Source of the DNA: UBA3824 sp017541145
Lineage (GTDB): Bacteria > Bacteroidota > Bacteroidia > Bacteroidales > UBA3824
NCBI GenBank assembly: GCA_947168365.1
Contig: CAMVLO010000074.1
Location: 1-16,208, forward strand
DNA length: 16,208 nt
Direction of reading: 5' to 3'
How positions within the stretch are numbered: the first letter of the stretch is position 1; each line of letters starts with the position of its first letter. The position numbers were made by a program, and so were the translations under genes. Below the pieces are notes generated by a model. The model had not been told where the DNA came from. It saw only the letters and a program-made list of their open reading frames with translations, and made no database searches. Below are positions 6,704 to 14,339 of the stretch, piece by piece.

Positions 6704-7798
6704 TTAAGCTATTTTCTTTACTTCTGCTTCTTCGTGTTCTTCAGCTACTGCCATACTGAAATAGATTGATGACAAAAGTGTAAACACGTAAGCTTGGATA
6801 AATGCTACAAGCAATTCCAAAAGCGACATAAATACGGTAAAGATAATTGTCGGTACAGAAACTCCGTACGCAGTACCGATACCGCTGTTGGATGCGAACA
6901 AGAATATCAGCGAATAGAAGCCCAATGCAATGATATGACCTGCTGTAATATTAGCAAAAAGTCGAACCATCAATACGATAGGCTTTGTAAACATACCCAT
7001 AATTTCTACTGCCGGAAGGATTGGCGGAATTTTCAACCAAATCGGAGTGCCTTTTGGCCAAAATATGTCAAGCCAATATTCTTTTGTACCGTTGATTGTG
7101 GTAATGATAAATACCATGACAGCCAACACACAAGTAACAGCGATGTTACCCGTAAGATTGGCACCGCCCGGAAATATCGGTACAAGTCCCAAAAGGTTGT
7201 TGATAAAGATAAAGAAGAATACTGTCATAAGAAACGGCATAAACTTGTCACCATGTTTTTTACCCAACGATGCGTAAGCAATATCGTCTCTTACAAAAAG
7301 TACTACCAACTCTAATGCATTGAAAAATCCATGAGGAGCTTTGCCGACGTTTTTCTCGTAATATTTTCTCATCTTAATAAAGATAAAACTGATAAGAAAT
7401 ACCGAGAACAACAATGCAAACACATTTTTAGTTATTGAAAAATCCCAAGGACGGACTTCTTTTCCATCTACAATTTCTACGATTTTGCCTTCGTATTCAC
7501 CTGAAGTACTAATCTTGAAACCCTCATACTCAGCATGTCCGTGATGCAAATTTCCGGAACTGAAAATATGCAATCCGGAATTTTCGCTGTACAGAATACA
7601 GAGCAAAGGCACTGTGATATGTGTATCACCGATGGTACAGATGTGCCATTCGTATTCGTCCCCAACATGCCCCATAATCATCTCACCGGGATTGAATTTA
7701 GGAGTATCTTGTATTACCACTTGCTCTTCTTGAGCCAAAGTGACGTTCGCCATCAAAATTATTAGCGAGAATAATATAAATTTCTTGAGTAAATTCAT
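6704..7798 (-). CDS. atpB: F-type ATP synthase a subunit, with secreted N-terminal extension
   Basis: Membrane stator that forms the ion half-channels facing the c-ring. The catalytic arginine is R279 in VRLFANITAGH, and LLELLVAFIQAYVFTLLSSIY gives the last helix. At 364 residues it is about 90 longer than the E. coli protein. The extra part is N-terminal: a signal peptide (residues 1-22, ending LAQ) and about 100 residues before the first core helix near 124, including EYEWHICTIGDTHITVPLL and LYSENSGLHIFSS. This His-rich periplasmic extension is, as far as I recall, typical of Bacteroidota AtpB and of unknown role. First gene of the operon here, with a promoter about 150 bases upstream. Confidence 0.97.
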   Translation of the reverse strand: MNLLKKFILFSLIILMANVTLAQEEQVVIQDTPKFNPGEMIMGHVGDEYEWHICTIGDTHITVPLLCILYSENSGLHIFSSGNLHHGHAEYEGFKISTSGEYEGKIVEIVDGKEVRPWDFSITKNVFALLFSVFLISFIFIKMRKYYEKNVGKAPHGFFNALELVVLFVRDDIAYASLGKKHGDKFMPFLMTVFFFIFINNLLGLVPIFPGGANLTGNIAVTCVLAVMVFIITTINGTKEYWLDIFWPKGTPIWLKIPPILPAVEIMGMFTKPIVLMVRLFANITAGHIIALGFYSLIFLFASNSGIGTAYGVSVPTIIFTVFMSLLELLVAFIQAYVFTLLSSIYFSMAVAEEHEEAEVKKIA

Positions 7799-7947
7799 AA
7801 TATACAGCCTTTTAATATTATGCTGAGTGAACTATTTTTTAATTTCTCTAAGTTAGCAGTTTTTTGCTGAATGTTCCAAAAAAAAACAGAGTTTTTTTTA
7901 TATTTTTTTTATTGTAAAGCTATATTAATCTATATTTCAGACAGTAA

Positions 7948-7978
7948 CAAAAATAACTATCTGCTAAAATAATTCTAA
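7948..7978 (-). promoter_or_regulatory. Predicted promoter of the atp operon
   Basis: TATTTTTG (7955-7948, minus strand) fits TAnnTTTG exactly. After a 19-base spacer the upstream element reads TTAG (7978-7975), three of four bases of TTTG. The resulting 5' leader before atpB would be about 145 bases. It is the only full match to the -7 consensus on this strand in the intergenic region. Confidence 0.5.
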
Positions 7979-8045
7979 ATTTAATTATAAATTGGTACAA
8001 ACTCAGCAAAAAATGAGTTTTTTTTGCATTTGACATATAATATAG

Positions 8046-8076
8046 CGTGTTAATTTCTCAATATTTTTTATCTTTG
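8046..8076 (+). promoter_or_regulatory. Predicted trpS promoter
   Basis: TATCTTTG (8069-8076) matches the -7 consensus exactly; the -33 element is poor (CGTG at 8046-8049, 19-base spacer). Transcription would begin near 8083, about 24 bases before ATG 8107. This argues against the longer GTG-initiated frame at 8047, which would lie across the promoter. Confidence 0.5.
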
Positions 8077-8106
8077 CAGCCAGTTAAAATAAAAAAAGTA
8101 AATAAA

Positions 8107-9102
8107 ATGCAAACTGTAGTAAGCGGTATCCGACCAACAGGCGACTTGCACTTGGGAAATTATTTCGGAGCCCTCAGAAATTTCGTAAAAATGCAGAATG
8201 ATTACAACTGTTACTTCTTTGTTGCAGATTATCATTCTCTTACAACACATCCTCATCCTGATCACCTTCAGGTTAATGTAAGAAAAATTCTCAGCCAATA
8301 TATTGCTGCCGGTCTCGATCCTGAAAAATGTACTCTATATATTCAAAGTGATATTCCGGAAACAGCCGAATTTTATATGCTGATGAATATGAATGCTTAT
8401 ATCGGCGAATTGGAACGCGTAGTGGTTTTCAAAGAAAAAGCGCGTCAGAATCCGGACAATATTAATGCAGGTCTTTTGACTTACGCCGTATTGATGGCTT
8501 GCGATATTCTTATTCAAAAAGCTGATTATGTGCCTGTTGGAAAAGATCAAGAGCAACATCTGGAAATGACTTGCAAATATGCAAGACGTTTTAATAATAT
8601 ATATGGTGTAGAATATTTCAAAGAGCCAAAAGCTTTCTCTTTCGGCAAAGACTTGATAAAAGTTCCGGGATTGGACGGTAGCGGCAAAATGGGTAAAAGC
8701 GATAACAACGGTATTTATCTTATTGATTCTGACAAAGATATCAGAAAGAAGGTAATGAAAGCCGTTACAGATTCCGGTCCTACAGAACCTAATTCTGAAA
8801 AACCTCAAGTAATTCAAAACTTGTTTACTTTCATGAATTTGGTTTCAGAAAAATCTACTATCGAACATTTTGAAAACGCTTGGAACGATTGTTCTATCCG
8901 TTACGGCGATATGAAAAAACAACTTGCTGAAGATATCATCAAAACTGTAGCACCAATCCGCGAAAGAATTCAAGAAATTGAAAAAGATACTGATTATCTT
9001 GACAAAGTAGCAAAGATGGGCGCAGAAAAAGCTCATATCCGTGCTACTCAAACAGTACAAGAAGTAAGACAAATTTTCGGATTCCGTCCCGTTCATTACT
9101 AA
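8107..9102 (+). CDS. trpS: Tryptophanyl-tRNA synthetase
   Basis: Class I aminoacyl-tRNA synthetase that charges tRNA-Trp in the cytoplasm. The 331-residue product has the family's usual length. The HIGH-type signature is TGDLHLGNY at residues 11-19 and the KMSKS-type signature is KMGKS at 194-198. Other recognisable parts are SGIRPTG at the N-terminus, GLLTYAVLMACDIL and VPVGKDQEQHLEMT. ATG 8107 is preferred over an in-frame GTG at 8047 because MQTVVSGIRPTG is the normal N-terminus and a promoter -7 element lies at 8069-8076. It stands alone, divergent from the atp operon, and ends 33 bases before a good terminator. Confidence 0.98.
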   Translation: MQTVVSGIRPTGDLHLGNYFGALRNFVKMQNDYNCYFFVADYHSLTTHPHPDHLQVNVRKILSQYIAAGLDPEKCTLYIQSDIPETAEFYMLMNMNAYIGELERVVVFKEKARQNPDNINAGLLTYAVLMACDILIQKADYVPVGKDQEQHLEMTCKYARRFNNIYGVEYFKEPKAFSFGKDLIKVPGLDGSGKMGKSDNNGIYLIDSDKDIRKKVMKAVTDSGPTEPNSEKPQVIQNLFTFMNLVSEKSTIEHFENAWNDCSIRYGDMKKQLAEDIIKTVAPIRERIQEIEKDTDYLDKVAKMGAEKAHIRATQTVQEVRQIFGFRPVHY

Positions 9103-9135
9103 CGGTAACAATCCACAGTCAACATAAAAAAAATA

Positions 9136-9172
9136 AAAACCACGACACCATATCAACGGTAGTCGTGGTTTT
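9136..9172. terminator. Bidirectional terminator between trpS and the TorF-like gene
   Basis: AAAACCACGAC (9136-9146) and GTCGTGGTTTT (9162-9172) form a perfect 11-bp stem with a 15-base loop; the stem ends in U on either strand. It lies between two convergent genes and can end both. Confidence 0.85.
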
Positions 9173-9207
9173 ATTTATATTAATCAACTAAAGTATATCC
9201 TTTTTTA

Positions 9208-10002
9208 TTAAAATCCGATTGTGAAACCGGCAAAAGCTGCTACATCATTCAACTGAGGATTGTAACCGAAAGTAGCATATACCGGCAATTTGAATTTATC
9301 AGTAATCGGGATGTCTTTTGATACTGATACTCCGAGGTTTACAACATTGAAACCATCGTGAGTTCCAGTACCGTCGCCATACCATGTAGAAGGAGTAAAC
9401 ACCATTCCAACAAACGGACGGAAAGCCACTTCTTTTACTTCGGTAGTATAACCGAGTTCAAAATATGTACCGTAAGCATTCTTGGTAGCCTCGTCATCGT
9501 CAATACCTTCGAGCCACCATTTCTTGTCAGCACCGTAAAGCAAAATGTTGAAAGAAGCATCAAGTCCGAAATCACTTTCCCAATCTACAGAAAATTCCAA
9601 TGTATGAGCTGTTTCGTCTGACTTGTAATTGCTGTACTTAGGAGCATCCGGAGAAAAGGAATCCTCCTGAGTAAAATAATCAGTTACAGTAAATGTCAAC
9701 TGATCTGCAATTGTATACGAAGCATAAATATCAAACTCCTTCAGATTACCGTTGAAATCGGTACAATTCCAAAGTCCGAGTGTGAAATTTTCCGCATTAA
9801 ATTCCAAATACGGTTGAAAATTAGCACCATGCAACAACAAATTACCTCGCCAAAGGTATGCACTTGCTACATCTGTACCTCCGCTAAACGATACACCGGA
9901 TGTTTCTTCTTCTGATTCTGTTTCAAAATCATCATCTTCCTGTGCCGATGCGCCATAACTGAAAAGTAATGCGCACGCTAATGTTAAAATTCTTTGTTTC
10001 AT
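9208..10002 (-). CDS. Outer-membrane protein, TorF-like putative porin
   Basis: The 264-residue product has a signal peptide (MKQRILTLACALLFSYGASAQ) and a short acidic linker (EDDDFETESEEE), then a body of short amphipathic strands ending in a typical barrel terminus (AAFAGFTIGF, final Phe). The first strand, SGGTDVASAYLWRGNLL, resembles the V..GVALTSDYRFRG opening of TorF-family putative porins, and GLWNCTDF parallels that family's next strand. Substrate is unknown. It begins 3 bases after the stop of an MCP gene and has no promoter of its own, so it is almost certainly co-transcribed and probably translationally coupled. The TorF link is from memory; an unrelated 10- or 12-strand barrel is possible. 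Confidence 0.8.
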   Translation of the reverse strand: MKQRILTLACALLFSYGASAQEDDDFETESEEETSGVSFSGGTDVASAYLWRGNLLLHGANFQPYLEFNAENFTLGLWNCTDFNGNLKEFDIYASYTIADQLTFTVTDYFTQEDSFSPDAPKYSNYKSDETAHTLEFSVDWESDFGLDASFNILLYGADKKWWLEGIDDDEATKNAYGTYFELGYTTEVKEVAFRPFVGMVFTPSTWYGDGTGTHDGFNVVNLGVSVSKDIPITDKFKLPVYATFGYNPQLNDVAAFAGFTIGF

Positions 10003-10005
10003 TGA

Positions 10006-11814
10006 TTATTCGGTTTTAAAAAATTTAATAAGTTCTGAAAGTCTTTCGGCAAGTGTCGAAAGTGTACTACTATCATCTGACATCTCTTGTGCCATAGAAA
10101 CAAACTGTTGAGTTGTTTGATTAAAATGTTGAACAGCTGTACTAATTTGATTACTACCGGAAGTTTGCTCCGAGCACGATGCAGCTATCTCTTGCACTAA
10201 AAAAGATGTTCTTTCAATATCCGGCAATACAGATGCAAATATATCACCAGTATCCTTTGCAACTGATTGCCCCTCTTTGCTTACAATATCAATTTCTTTT
10301 GCAGCTAAAGCACTTCGTTCGGCAAGTTTCTTTACCTCGGCAGCTACTACGGCAAAACCTTTACCGTGTTCGCCTGCCCTCGCTGCTTCTACTGCGGCAT
10401 TTAGAGCCAACAAATTGGTCTGAAATGCAATTTCGTCTACAATAGAAATCTTTTCTGCTATAAGATTCATAGACTTAACTGATTTTTCAGCAGTCTGACT
10501 GCATTTCTGAATTGTATTAGAAGCTTTTACAGCAATTTTTTCAGTCTCATGAGCATTATCATTGTTCTGACCAATAGCCGAAGCCATTTGCTCTATCGAC
10601 GAAGATACTTGCTCTGCCGATGATGCCTGATCGTTGGCTGATGAATTCATCAAAGAACTTATATCTCTTAATCTAACACTTGACTGCGAAATATCTGATG
10701 AACAATCGGATATTGATTTCATGATAAATTTGATATTTTCAACAAGATGTGCCAAAGAGTTTTGCAACGAACTTACTTCATCGTTCGATTCGGTTGTTTC
10801 TATTTTTACATTAAGATTACCTTTTGATAGCTCAGTTGCTGCATATATACCATTTTTCAACGGCGTTACTAAGTTTACCTGCATTACTCGAGCCGAAAAC
10901 AATATTACAATCACTCCAAATATACAACCGATTATAATCCAAAATCTTGCAGCTAAAAGCGATGAATCTACATCTGCGGCTGTTTTTGCTACCAATCCGT
11001 TTACTACTTCCTGTATTCTAACAAGCCAATTATATCCGTCAAGACTTTTCGCACTAATAGCGTGCATATTGGTAAATGCTATCACTGAATTTTCGGTATA
11101 ATAACTTACATAATCGGTCAAATCCTTATACTTTGTATTTATCTCATGCATCTGAGAATATGACAAAGTTTGCGACAGGCGGGAAAATATTACTGAAAGT
11201 TTTGAATCACAACCCTCAAAAAATCCTTCTACATCAAGAGAATCCATTACTGTAGCATAATAAATCAAACCTTTAGCTCTCTCTGCAAGTATTGCGGCTT
11301 TATCATTATTACCATTACCAATACGTTCCAAATTTTCTAACAATTCGGCTCGTACTTGTACGATGTCTTCCCATACTGCAAGCCGTTTTTCGTTGGCATG
11401 CCATGCTCTTGTAAATATAGGCTCAAAATCACTTCTCACTTCCTCAAGTCCGCGCAACCAAATACGCAAACTGTCTGAAAAAATCTCATCTTGCAACAGA
11501 TTATGCAATGTATCCAAATACTTAGCAGCATCCGACATGTACACTATATTATCATCAAGTACATAATCTGTACGGTCTCTTACATATTCTTCTACCTGAA
11601 GAACCGCTAAATAACTTGTCTCATCGGTTGCATCTCCCAATCTGACTACTTCCAAATATTTTTTCGCCAATCTGTCAGCATCCTCTCCTATAGTTGTAGT
11701 TCTTACTATCATAACTACAGCCAATATAAAAAGTGGTAACGAAGCTATACTAAGTACCGTTATCAATCTACTTTTCAGAGTTCCACCAACAATAAAATTA
11801 GATTTTTCTGCCAT
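10006..11814 (-). CDS. Methyl-accepting chemotaxis protein (first of two)
   Basis: A 602-residue transmembrane receptor. From ATG 11814: membrane helix 1 at about 16-37, a helical periplasmic sensor of about 250 residues, membrane helix 2 at about 291-312, a HAMP domain ending near 360 (VTPLKNGIYAATELSKGNLNVKIE), then the signalling coiled coil with the conserved hairpin tip EIAFQTNLLALNAAVEAARAG followed by EHGKGFAVVAAEVKKLAERS. The tip contacts CheA and CheW. The sensor size and helical nature would fit a bimodular four-helix (HBM-like) fold, but no ligand motif is recognised. MAEKSNFIVGG is preferred over an in-frame start 33 bases upstream. The C-terminus (LIKFFKTE) lacks a CheR/CheB-docking pentapeptide. 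The next gene starts 3 bases after the stop. Confidence 0.95.
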   Translation of the reverse strand: MAEKSNFIVGGTLKSRLITVLSIASLPLFILAVVMIVRTTTIGEDADRLAKKYLEVVRLGDATDETSYLAVLQVEEYVRDRTDYVLDDNIVYMSDAAKYLDTLHNLLQDEIFSDSLRIWLRGLEEVRSDFEPIFTRAWHANEKRLAVWEDIVQVRAELLENLERIGNGNNDKAAILAERAKGLIYYATVMDSLDVEGFFEGCDSKLSVIFSRLSQTLSYSQMHEINTKYKDLTDYVSYYTENSVIAFTNMHAISAKSLDGYNWLVRIQEVVNGLVAKTAADVDSSLLAARFWIIIGCIFGVIVILFSARVMQVNLVTPLKNGIYAATELSKGNLNVKIETTESNDEVSSLQNSLAHLVENIKFIMKSISDCSSDISQSSVRLRDISSLMNSSANDQASSAEQVSSSIEQMASAIGQNNDNAHETEKIAVKASNTIQKCSQTAEKSVKSMNLIAEKISIVDEIAFQTNLLALNAAVEAARAGEHGKGFAVVAAEVKKLAERSALAAKEIDIVSKEGQSVAKDTGDIFASVLPDIERTSFLVQEIAASCSEQTSGSNQISTAVQHFNQTTQQFVSMAQEMSDDSSTLSTLAERLSELIKFFKTE

Positions 11815-11903
11815 AAAATGATGATTTAAGATTGTTACTAAATTCAAATTGCTTAGGTTGCAAACAATTTGGACATAAAAGAACTCATGTCTATATTAAT
11901 TCC

Positions 11904-11927
11904 AAAAAAACGAACTTCTTTTGTTCG
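11904..11927 (-). terminator. Intrinsic terminator downstream of the oxidoreductase gene / in the MCP leader
   Basis: On the minus strand CGAAC (11927-11923), a 7-base loop and GTTCG (11915-11911) are followed by seven T (11910-11904). The stem is short but the U-tract is excellent. It probably ends transcription of the oxidoreductase gene. It also lies downstream of the predicted MCP promoter, which would make it a leader attenuator if that promoter is used. Confidence 0.55.
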
Positions 11928-11945
11928 CACTAATTATTACTGCAA

Positions 11946-11975
11946 CAAATATACAAAAAATTGTAAAAACGCAAA
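11946..11975 (-). promoter_or_regulatory. Predicted promoter upstream of the first MCP gene
   Basis: TTTG (11975-11972) and TATATTTG (11953-11946) on the minus strand are separated by 18 bases and match the Bacteroidota consensus. The leader to ATG 11814 would be about 125 bases and would contain the hairpin at 11904-11927 and a CAAATTG (11845-11851)/CAATTTG (11865-11871) inverted repeat. Confidence 0.45.
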
Positions 11976-12047
11976 ATTATTTCAAAAAAAATGAATGTTT
12001 TTAGCTAAAGCATTATCTTTCAACAACTAACAATTTTATATTTTTTA

Positions 12048-13031
12048 TCATTCATCGCAAAGTTTTATATTCCAATCGTTTCTCAACTTGTCCATTTGAC
12101 GCATAATACGTAATATATCAACATGTTTCATCTCGTCGGGTTCTATCTTGCCCTGTCTGATTGCGTTTATACATGAATCCACCTGATATTCGTAACCCGT
12201 GATTTGTTTCGGACAATCTACTTTTTTTACCAACTGATAATCTTGATTGTAAACAGAATAACTTTGAGGATTGTTGACATTTTCTACAACAATATATCCG
12301 TCGGTTCCGGAAATTATTCCTTGACGATCGCTCTTTACCAACAGAGAACTCCATAATACTGCAATTCTACCGTCGTTGTATTCTATTGTGATTGTTTCTT
12401 GCGCATCAATACCGGTATGATACTTAATGCAATGCGACGAAATATTTTTGATGTCATAACCGAAAAACATGTCAGCAAAATTCAAAACATAAACGCCTAA
12501 ATCAAGAAGCGCTCCGCCGGCAAGTTCCGGTTTGAACATCCTTTCGAGAGCGATATTCGGATAACACAAATTGGCTGATATCATCAACGGTTTGCCGATG
12601 ATGTTGCCCGATATTTCGCCTGAAATCATTTTGCGCATCGGTTGATAGCGTGTCCAAATGGCTTCGGCAAGAAAAACCTTTTTCTCTTGAGATATTTTGA
12701 TAAGTTCCTGTGCCTGATTGGCATTTACAGTAAAAGCTTTTTCGCACAAAACAGGTTTTCCTTTCAACAAACACATCTTGGCATGTTGATAATGATGCGA
12801 ATGCGGTGTAGCGATATATACCAAATCGATATTCTCATCGTCAGCAAGCTCCTGATACGAACCATAAATTTTAGGAACTGAATATTGTTTTGCAAATTGT
12901 TCGGCTTTCTGGTAGGAACGCGACGCAATCGCATAAAGCCGTGCGGTTTTCATTCCGGAAAGTGTTATTGCCATTTTATCAGCAATCCAACCGGTACCAA
13001 TGATTCCGATATTAGATATTAAAGTTTCCAT
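12048..13031 (-). CDS. Gfo/Idh/MocA-family NAD(P)-dependent oxidoreductase
   Basis: The 327-residue product has an N-terminal Rossmann fold (NIGIIGTGWIADKMA, GxGxxA at 12-17), the segment DLVYIATPHSHHYQHA at about 69-84, and the catalytic lysine in CEKAF (K98; the family usually has EKP). The C-terminal domain carries GGALLDLGVYVLNFA with the conserved D177 and Y181. Length is normal. Members oxidise or reduce sugars, inositols or dihydrodiols; the sequence most resembles the dihydrodiol/xylose dehydrogenase-like subgroup, but the substrate cannot be told. The start METLISNIG is preferred over a Met 14 codons upstream, which would overlap the apt terminator. No clear promoter was found just upstream. 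Confidence 0.92.
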   Translation of the reverse strand: METLISNIGIIGTGWIADKMAITLSGMKTARLYAIASRSYQKAEQFAKQYSVPKIYGSYQELADDENIDLVYIATPHSHHYQHAKMCLLKGKPVLCEKAFTVNANQAQELIKISQEKKVFLAEAIWTRYQPMRKMISGEISGNIIGKPLMISANLCYPNIALERMFKPELAGGALLDLGVYVLNFADMFFGYDIKNISSHCIKYHTGIDAQETITIEYNDGRIAVLWSSLLVKSDRQGIISGTDGYIVVENVNNPQSYSVYNQDYQLVKKVDCPKQITGYEYQVDSCINAIRQGKIEPDEMKHVDILRIMRQMDKLRNDWNIKLCDE

Positions 13032-13056
13032 AATTAAACAAAATTTTAGATTGTAT

Positions 13057-13106
13057 AAAAAAAAACTCAACACACAAAAATTTCATAATATCCTGCGTGT
13101 TGAGTT
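13057..13106 (-). terminator. Terminator of apt
   Basis: On the minus strand GTGTTGAGTT pairs with AACTCAACAC: the arms at 13097-13106 and 13064-13073 form a perfect 10-bp stem with a 23-base loop, running into a T-tract (13065-13057). It lies 32 bases past the apt stop. Confidence 0.8.
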
Positions 13107-13137
13107 AGTAAATTGGTTGTAATATCAAATATTTATA

Positions 13138-13665
13138 TTATTTACCCGGATATTTCACAACAGAAGCCACATCATATTTAGAAAGCTTTTTGCGACCGCC
13201 GAGACCTTCCAATTCCATCAAGAAAATAATCTTAACAACAATACCGCCACATTTTTCAATCAATTTGGCAGCAGCCTCAATAGTACCGCCGGTAGCAATA
13301 AGGTCGTCAACAAGAACAACACGCTGTCCCGGTTTGATAGAATCCTTATGAATCTCAATAGTAGCAGTACCGTATTCCAAATTATAAGTTTCAGAATAAG
13401 TTTCACGCGGGAGTTTACCTTTTTTTCTAACAGGCACAAAAGGTTTACAAGCCTTGTAAGCGAGCGGCATACCGAAAATAAAACCTCTGGCTTCGGCACC
13501 GGCAATAACGTCAAATTCTACGCCCGCTATTAGTTTGTAAAGTTCATCAATCGACAATTGGAGACCTTCTCCACTATCAAGAACTCCTGTAACGTCTCTA
13601 AACATGACTCCCGGTTCCGGAAAATCAGGAATAGTAACGATGTAATCTTCAATCTTTTTTGACAT
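13138..13665 (-). CDS. apt: Adenine phosphoribosyltransferase
   Basis: Salvages adenine by joining it to PRPP, giving AMP and pyrophosphate, in the cytoplasm. The 175-residue product has family length. The PRPP-binding signature VVLVDDLIATGGT is at about 116-128, and the purine-site segments IPDFPEPGVMFRDVT, AGAEARGFIFGMPLA and VRKKGKLPRETYSETYNLEYG are all present in order. It has its own promoter and terminator and is probably a single-gene unit. Confidence 0.97.
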   Translation of the reverse strand: MSKKIEDYIVTIPDFPEPGVMFRDVTGVLDSGEGLQLSIDELYKLIAGVEFDVIAGAEARGFIFGMPLAYKACKPFVPVRKKGKLPRETYSETYNLEYGTATIEIHKDSIKPGQRVVLVDDLIATGGTIEAAAKLIEKCGGIVVKIIFLMELEGLGGRKKLSKYDVASVVKYPGK

Positions 13666-13690
13666 AATTTTGTATTATTTCAATTTTCGA

Positions 13691-13722
13691 CAAAATTATG
13701 CTTTTTATTTTACACAGACAAA
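13691..13722 (-). promoter_or_regulatory. Predicted apt promoter
   Basis: TTTG (13722-13719) and TAATTTTG (13698-13691) on the minus strand, 20 bases apart. Transcription would start about 15-20 bases before the apt ATG, giving a very short leader. Confidence 0.5.
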
Positions 13723-13764
13723 GCTATTGATTTTTATTTATGTTAAATCGTAAGGACGGACATC

Positions 13765-14028
13765 TCAATTTGTTTTAATACGTTTAATATCACAATTCCA
13801 CGCTTGAGGTACAATTTTATGATCCCGTATACAAAACGGCGAATTTGTAAGACCTACAACAATTGCCGAATCTTTTTCCGAAACTGAATCTTTTAACTGT
13901 ACTTTCGGCTTATCTGATGATAAGATATTTTTTGACTGTAATTTATCAATCAATGGTTTTGACTTTTGTTGTGCACTTGCAGCCTGAACAAACAGTACAA
14001 ATAAAAAAATTAAACATAATGTTTTCAT
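13765..14028 (-). CDS. Small secreted protein of unknown function
   Basis: An 87-residue product with a clear signal peptide (residues 1-19, MKTLCLIFLFVLFVQAASA, cleavage near AQQ). The mature part of about 67 residues is basic and polar, with a Lys/Ser/Asp-rich stretch and a C-terminal segment (SPFCIRDHKIVPQAWNCDIKRI) holding two cysteines 14 apart, which could form a disulphide or bind a cofactor. I do not recognise the family. The signal peptide is the main evidence that the gene is real. It lies 99 bases upstream of apt on the same strand, with the apt promoter between them; no good promoter of its own was found. Confidence 0.6.
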   Translation of the reverse strand: MKTLCLIFLFVLFVQAASAQQKSKPLIDKLQSKNILSSDKPKVQLKDSVSEKDSAIVVGLTNSPFCIRDHKIVPQAWNCDIKRIKTN

Positions 14029-14130
14029 GCTACCTGAATTTTATTTAATGTAATATATTTTTGTTGACTTCTTGCCCATAAGACGTACAACACAACCAAA
14101 AGTTACAGTTTTCATAAAAAAAAAAATTAT

Positions 14131-14214
14131 TTGTGTGCCGTGGGTTCGCACTGCGATGTAAGCCGCGGCGCAGCGTTGGGCTTTCGATGTGGGTACAAAC
14201 CCACGGCAACACAA
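14131..14214. repeat. GC-rich inverted-repeat element (GCCGTGGGTT ends)
   Basis: TTGTGTGCCGTGGGTT (14131-14146) is mirrored by AACCCACGGCAACACAA (14198-14214) with one extra base. The roughly 50-base interior is also GC-rich and partly self-complementary (AAGCC/GGCTT; CGCACTGCG/CGCAGCG). It differs sharply in composition from the flanking A/T runs. Size and structure fit a short mobile palindromic (MITE- or REP-like) element; no transposase is nearby. Confidence 0.65.
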
Positions 14215-14255
14215 CGCCATAATAACACGAAATTAAAAAATAAATAAAAATTTTA

Positions 14256-14286
14256 TTGCATATTAAAAAAATTTGCAAGATATTTG
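14256..14286 (+). promoter_or_regulatory. Possible promoter of the second MCP gene
   Basis: TTG (14256-14258), a 20-base spacer and GATATTTG (14279-14286) fit the Bacteroidota pattern with one mismatch in the -7 element. The leader to ATG 14340 would be about 47 bases. Confidence 0.35.
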
Positions 14287-14339
14287 CGAGTAACAACCAT
14301 AAGATATATAATGTAAGAACCTAATAAAATACAACCAAT

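Larger units (their letters stand above)
7799..8106. other. Divergent intergenic region, atpB (-) / trpS (+)
   Basis: 308 bases, very AT-rich, without a credible gene. It holds the atp promoter (minus), the trpS promoter (plus), and an inverted repeat AAACTCA (7999-8005)/TGAGTTT (8014-8020) followed on the plus strand by a T-run to 8025. No plus-strand gene precedes that repeat, so a terminator role is doubtful; it may be an operator-like or fortuitous palindrome. Confidence 0.5.
14029..14339. other. Divergent intergenic region, small secreted gene (-) / second MCP gene (+)
   Basis: 311 bases, AT-rich apart from the GC-rich inverted-repeat element at 14131-14214. A possible MCP promoter lies at 14256-14286. 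Open frames crossing the repeat have no protein-like features and are not called. Confidence 0.5.

Noticed and set aside
7999..8025. Inverted repeat with T-run, resembling a plus-strand terminator
   Set aside because: No plus-strand gene precedes it, since atpB points the other way, so there is no transcript for it to end; kept only as a note in the intergenic entry.
8047..8106. 20-codon GTG-initiated N-terminal extension of trpS
   Set aside because: The extension covers a consensus -7 promoter element, and the family N-terminus matches the start at 8107.
11815..11847. 11-codon N-terminal extension of the first MCP
   Set aside because: MAEKSNFIVGGTLKSRL is a more typical receptor start; the extension adds nothing conserved. 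It cannot be fully excluded.
13032..13073. 14-codon N-terminal extension of the oxidoreductase
   Set aside because: It overlaps the apt terminator, and the Rossmann fold normally starts close to the N-terminus, as with METLISNIG.
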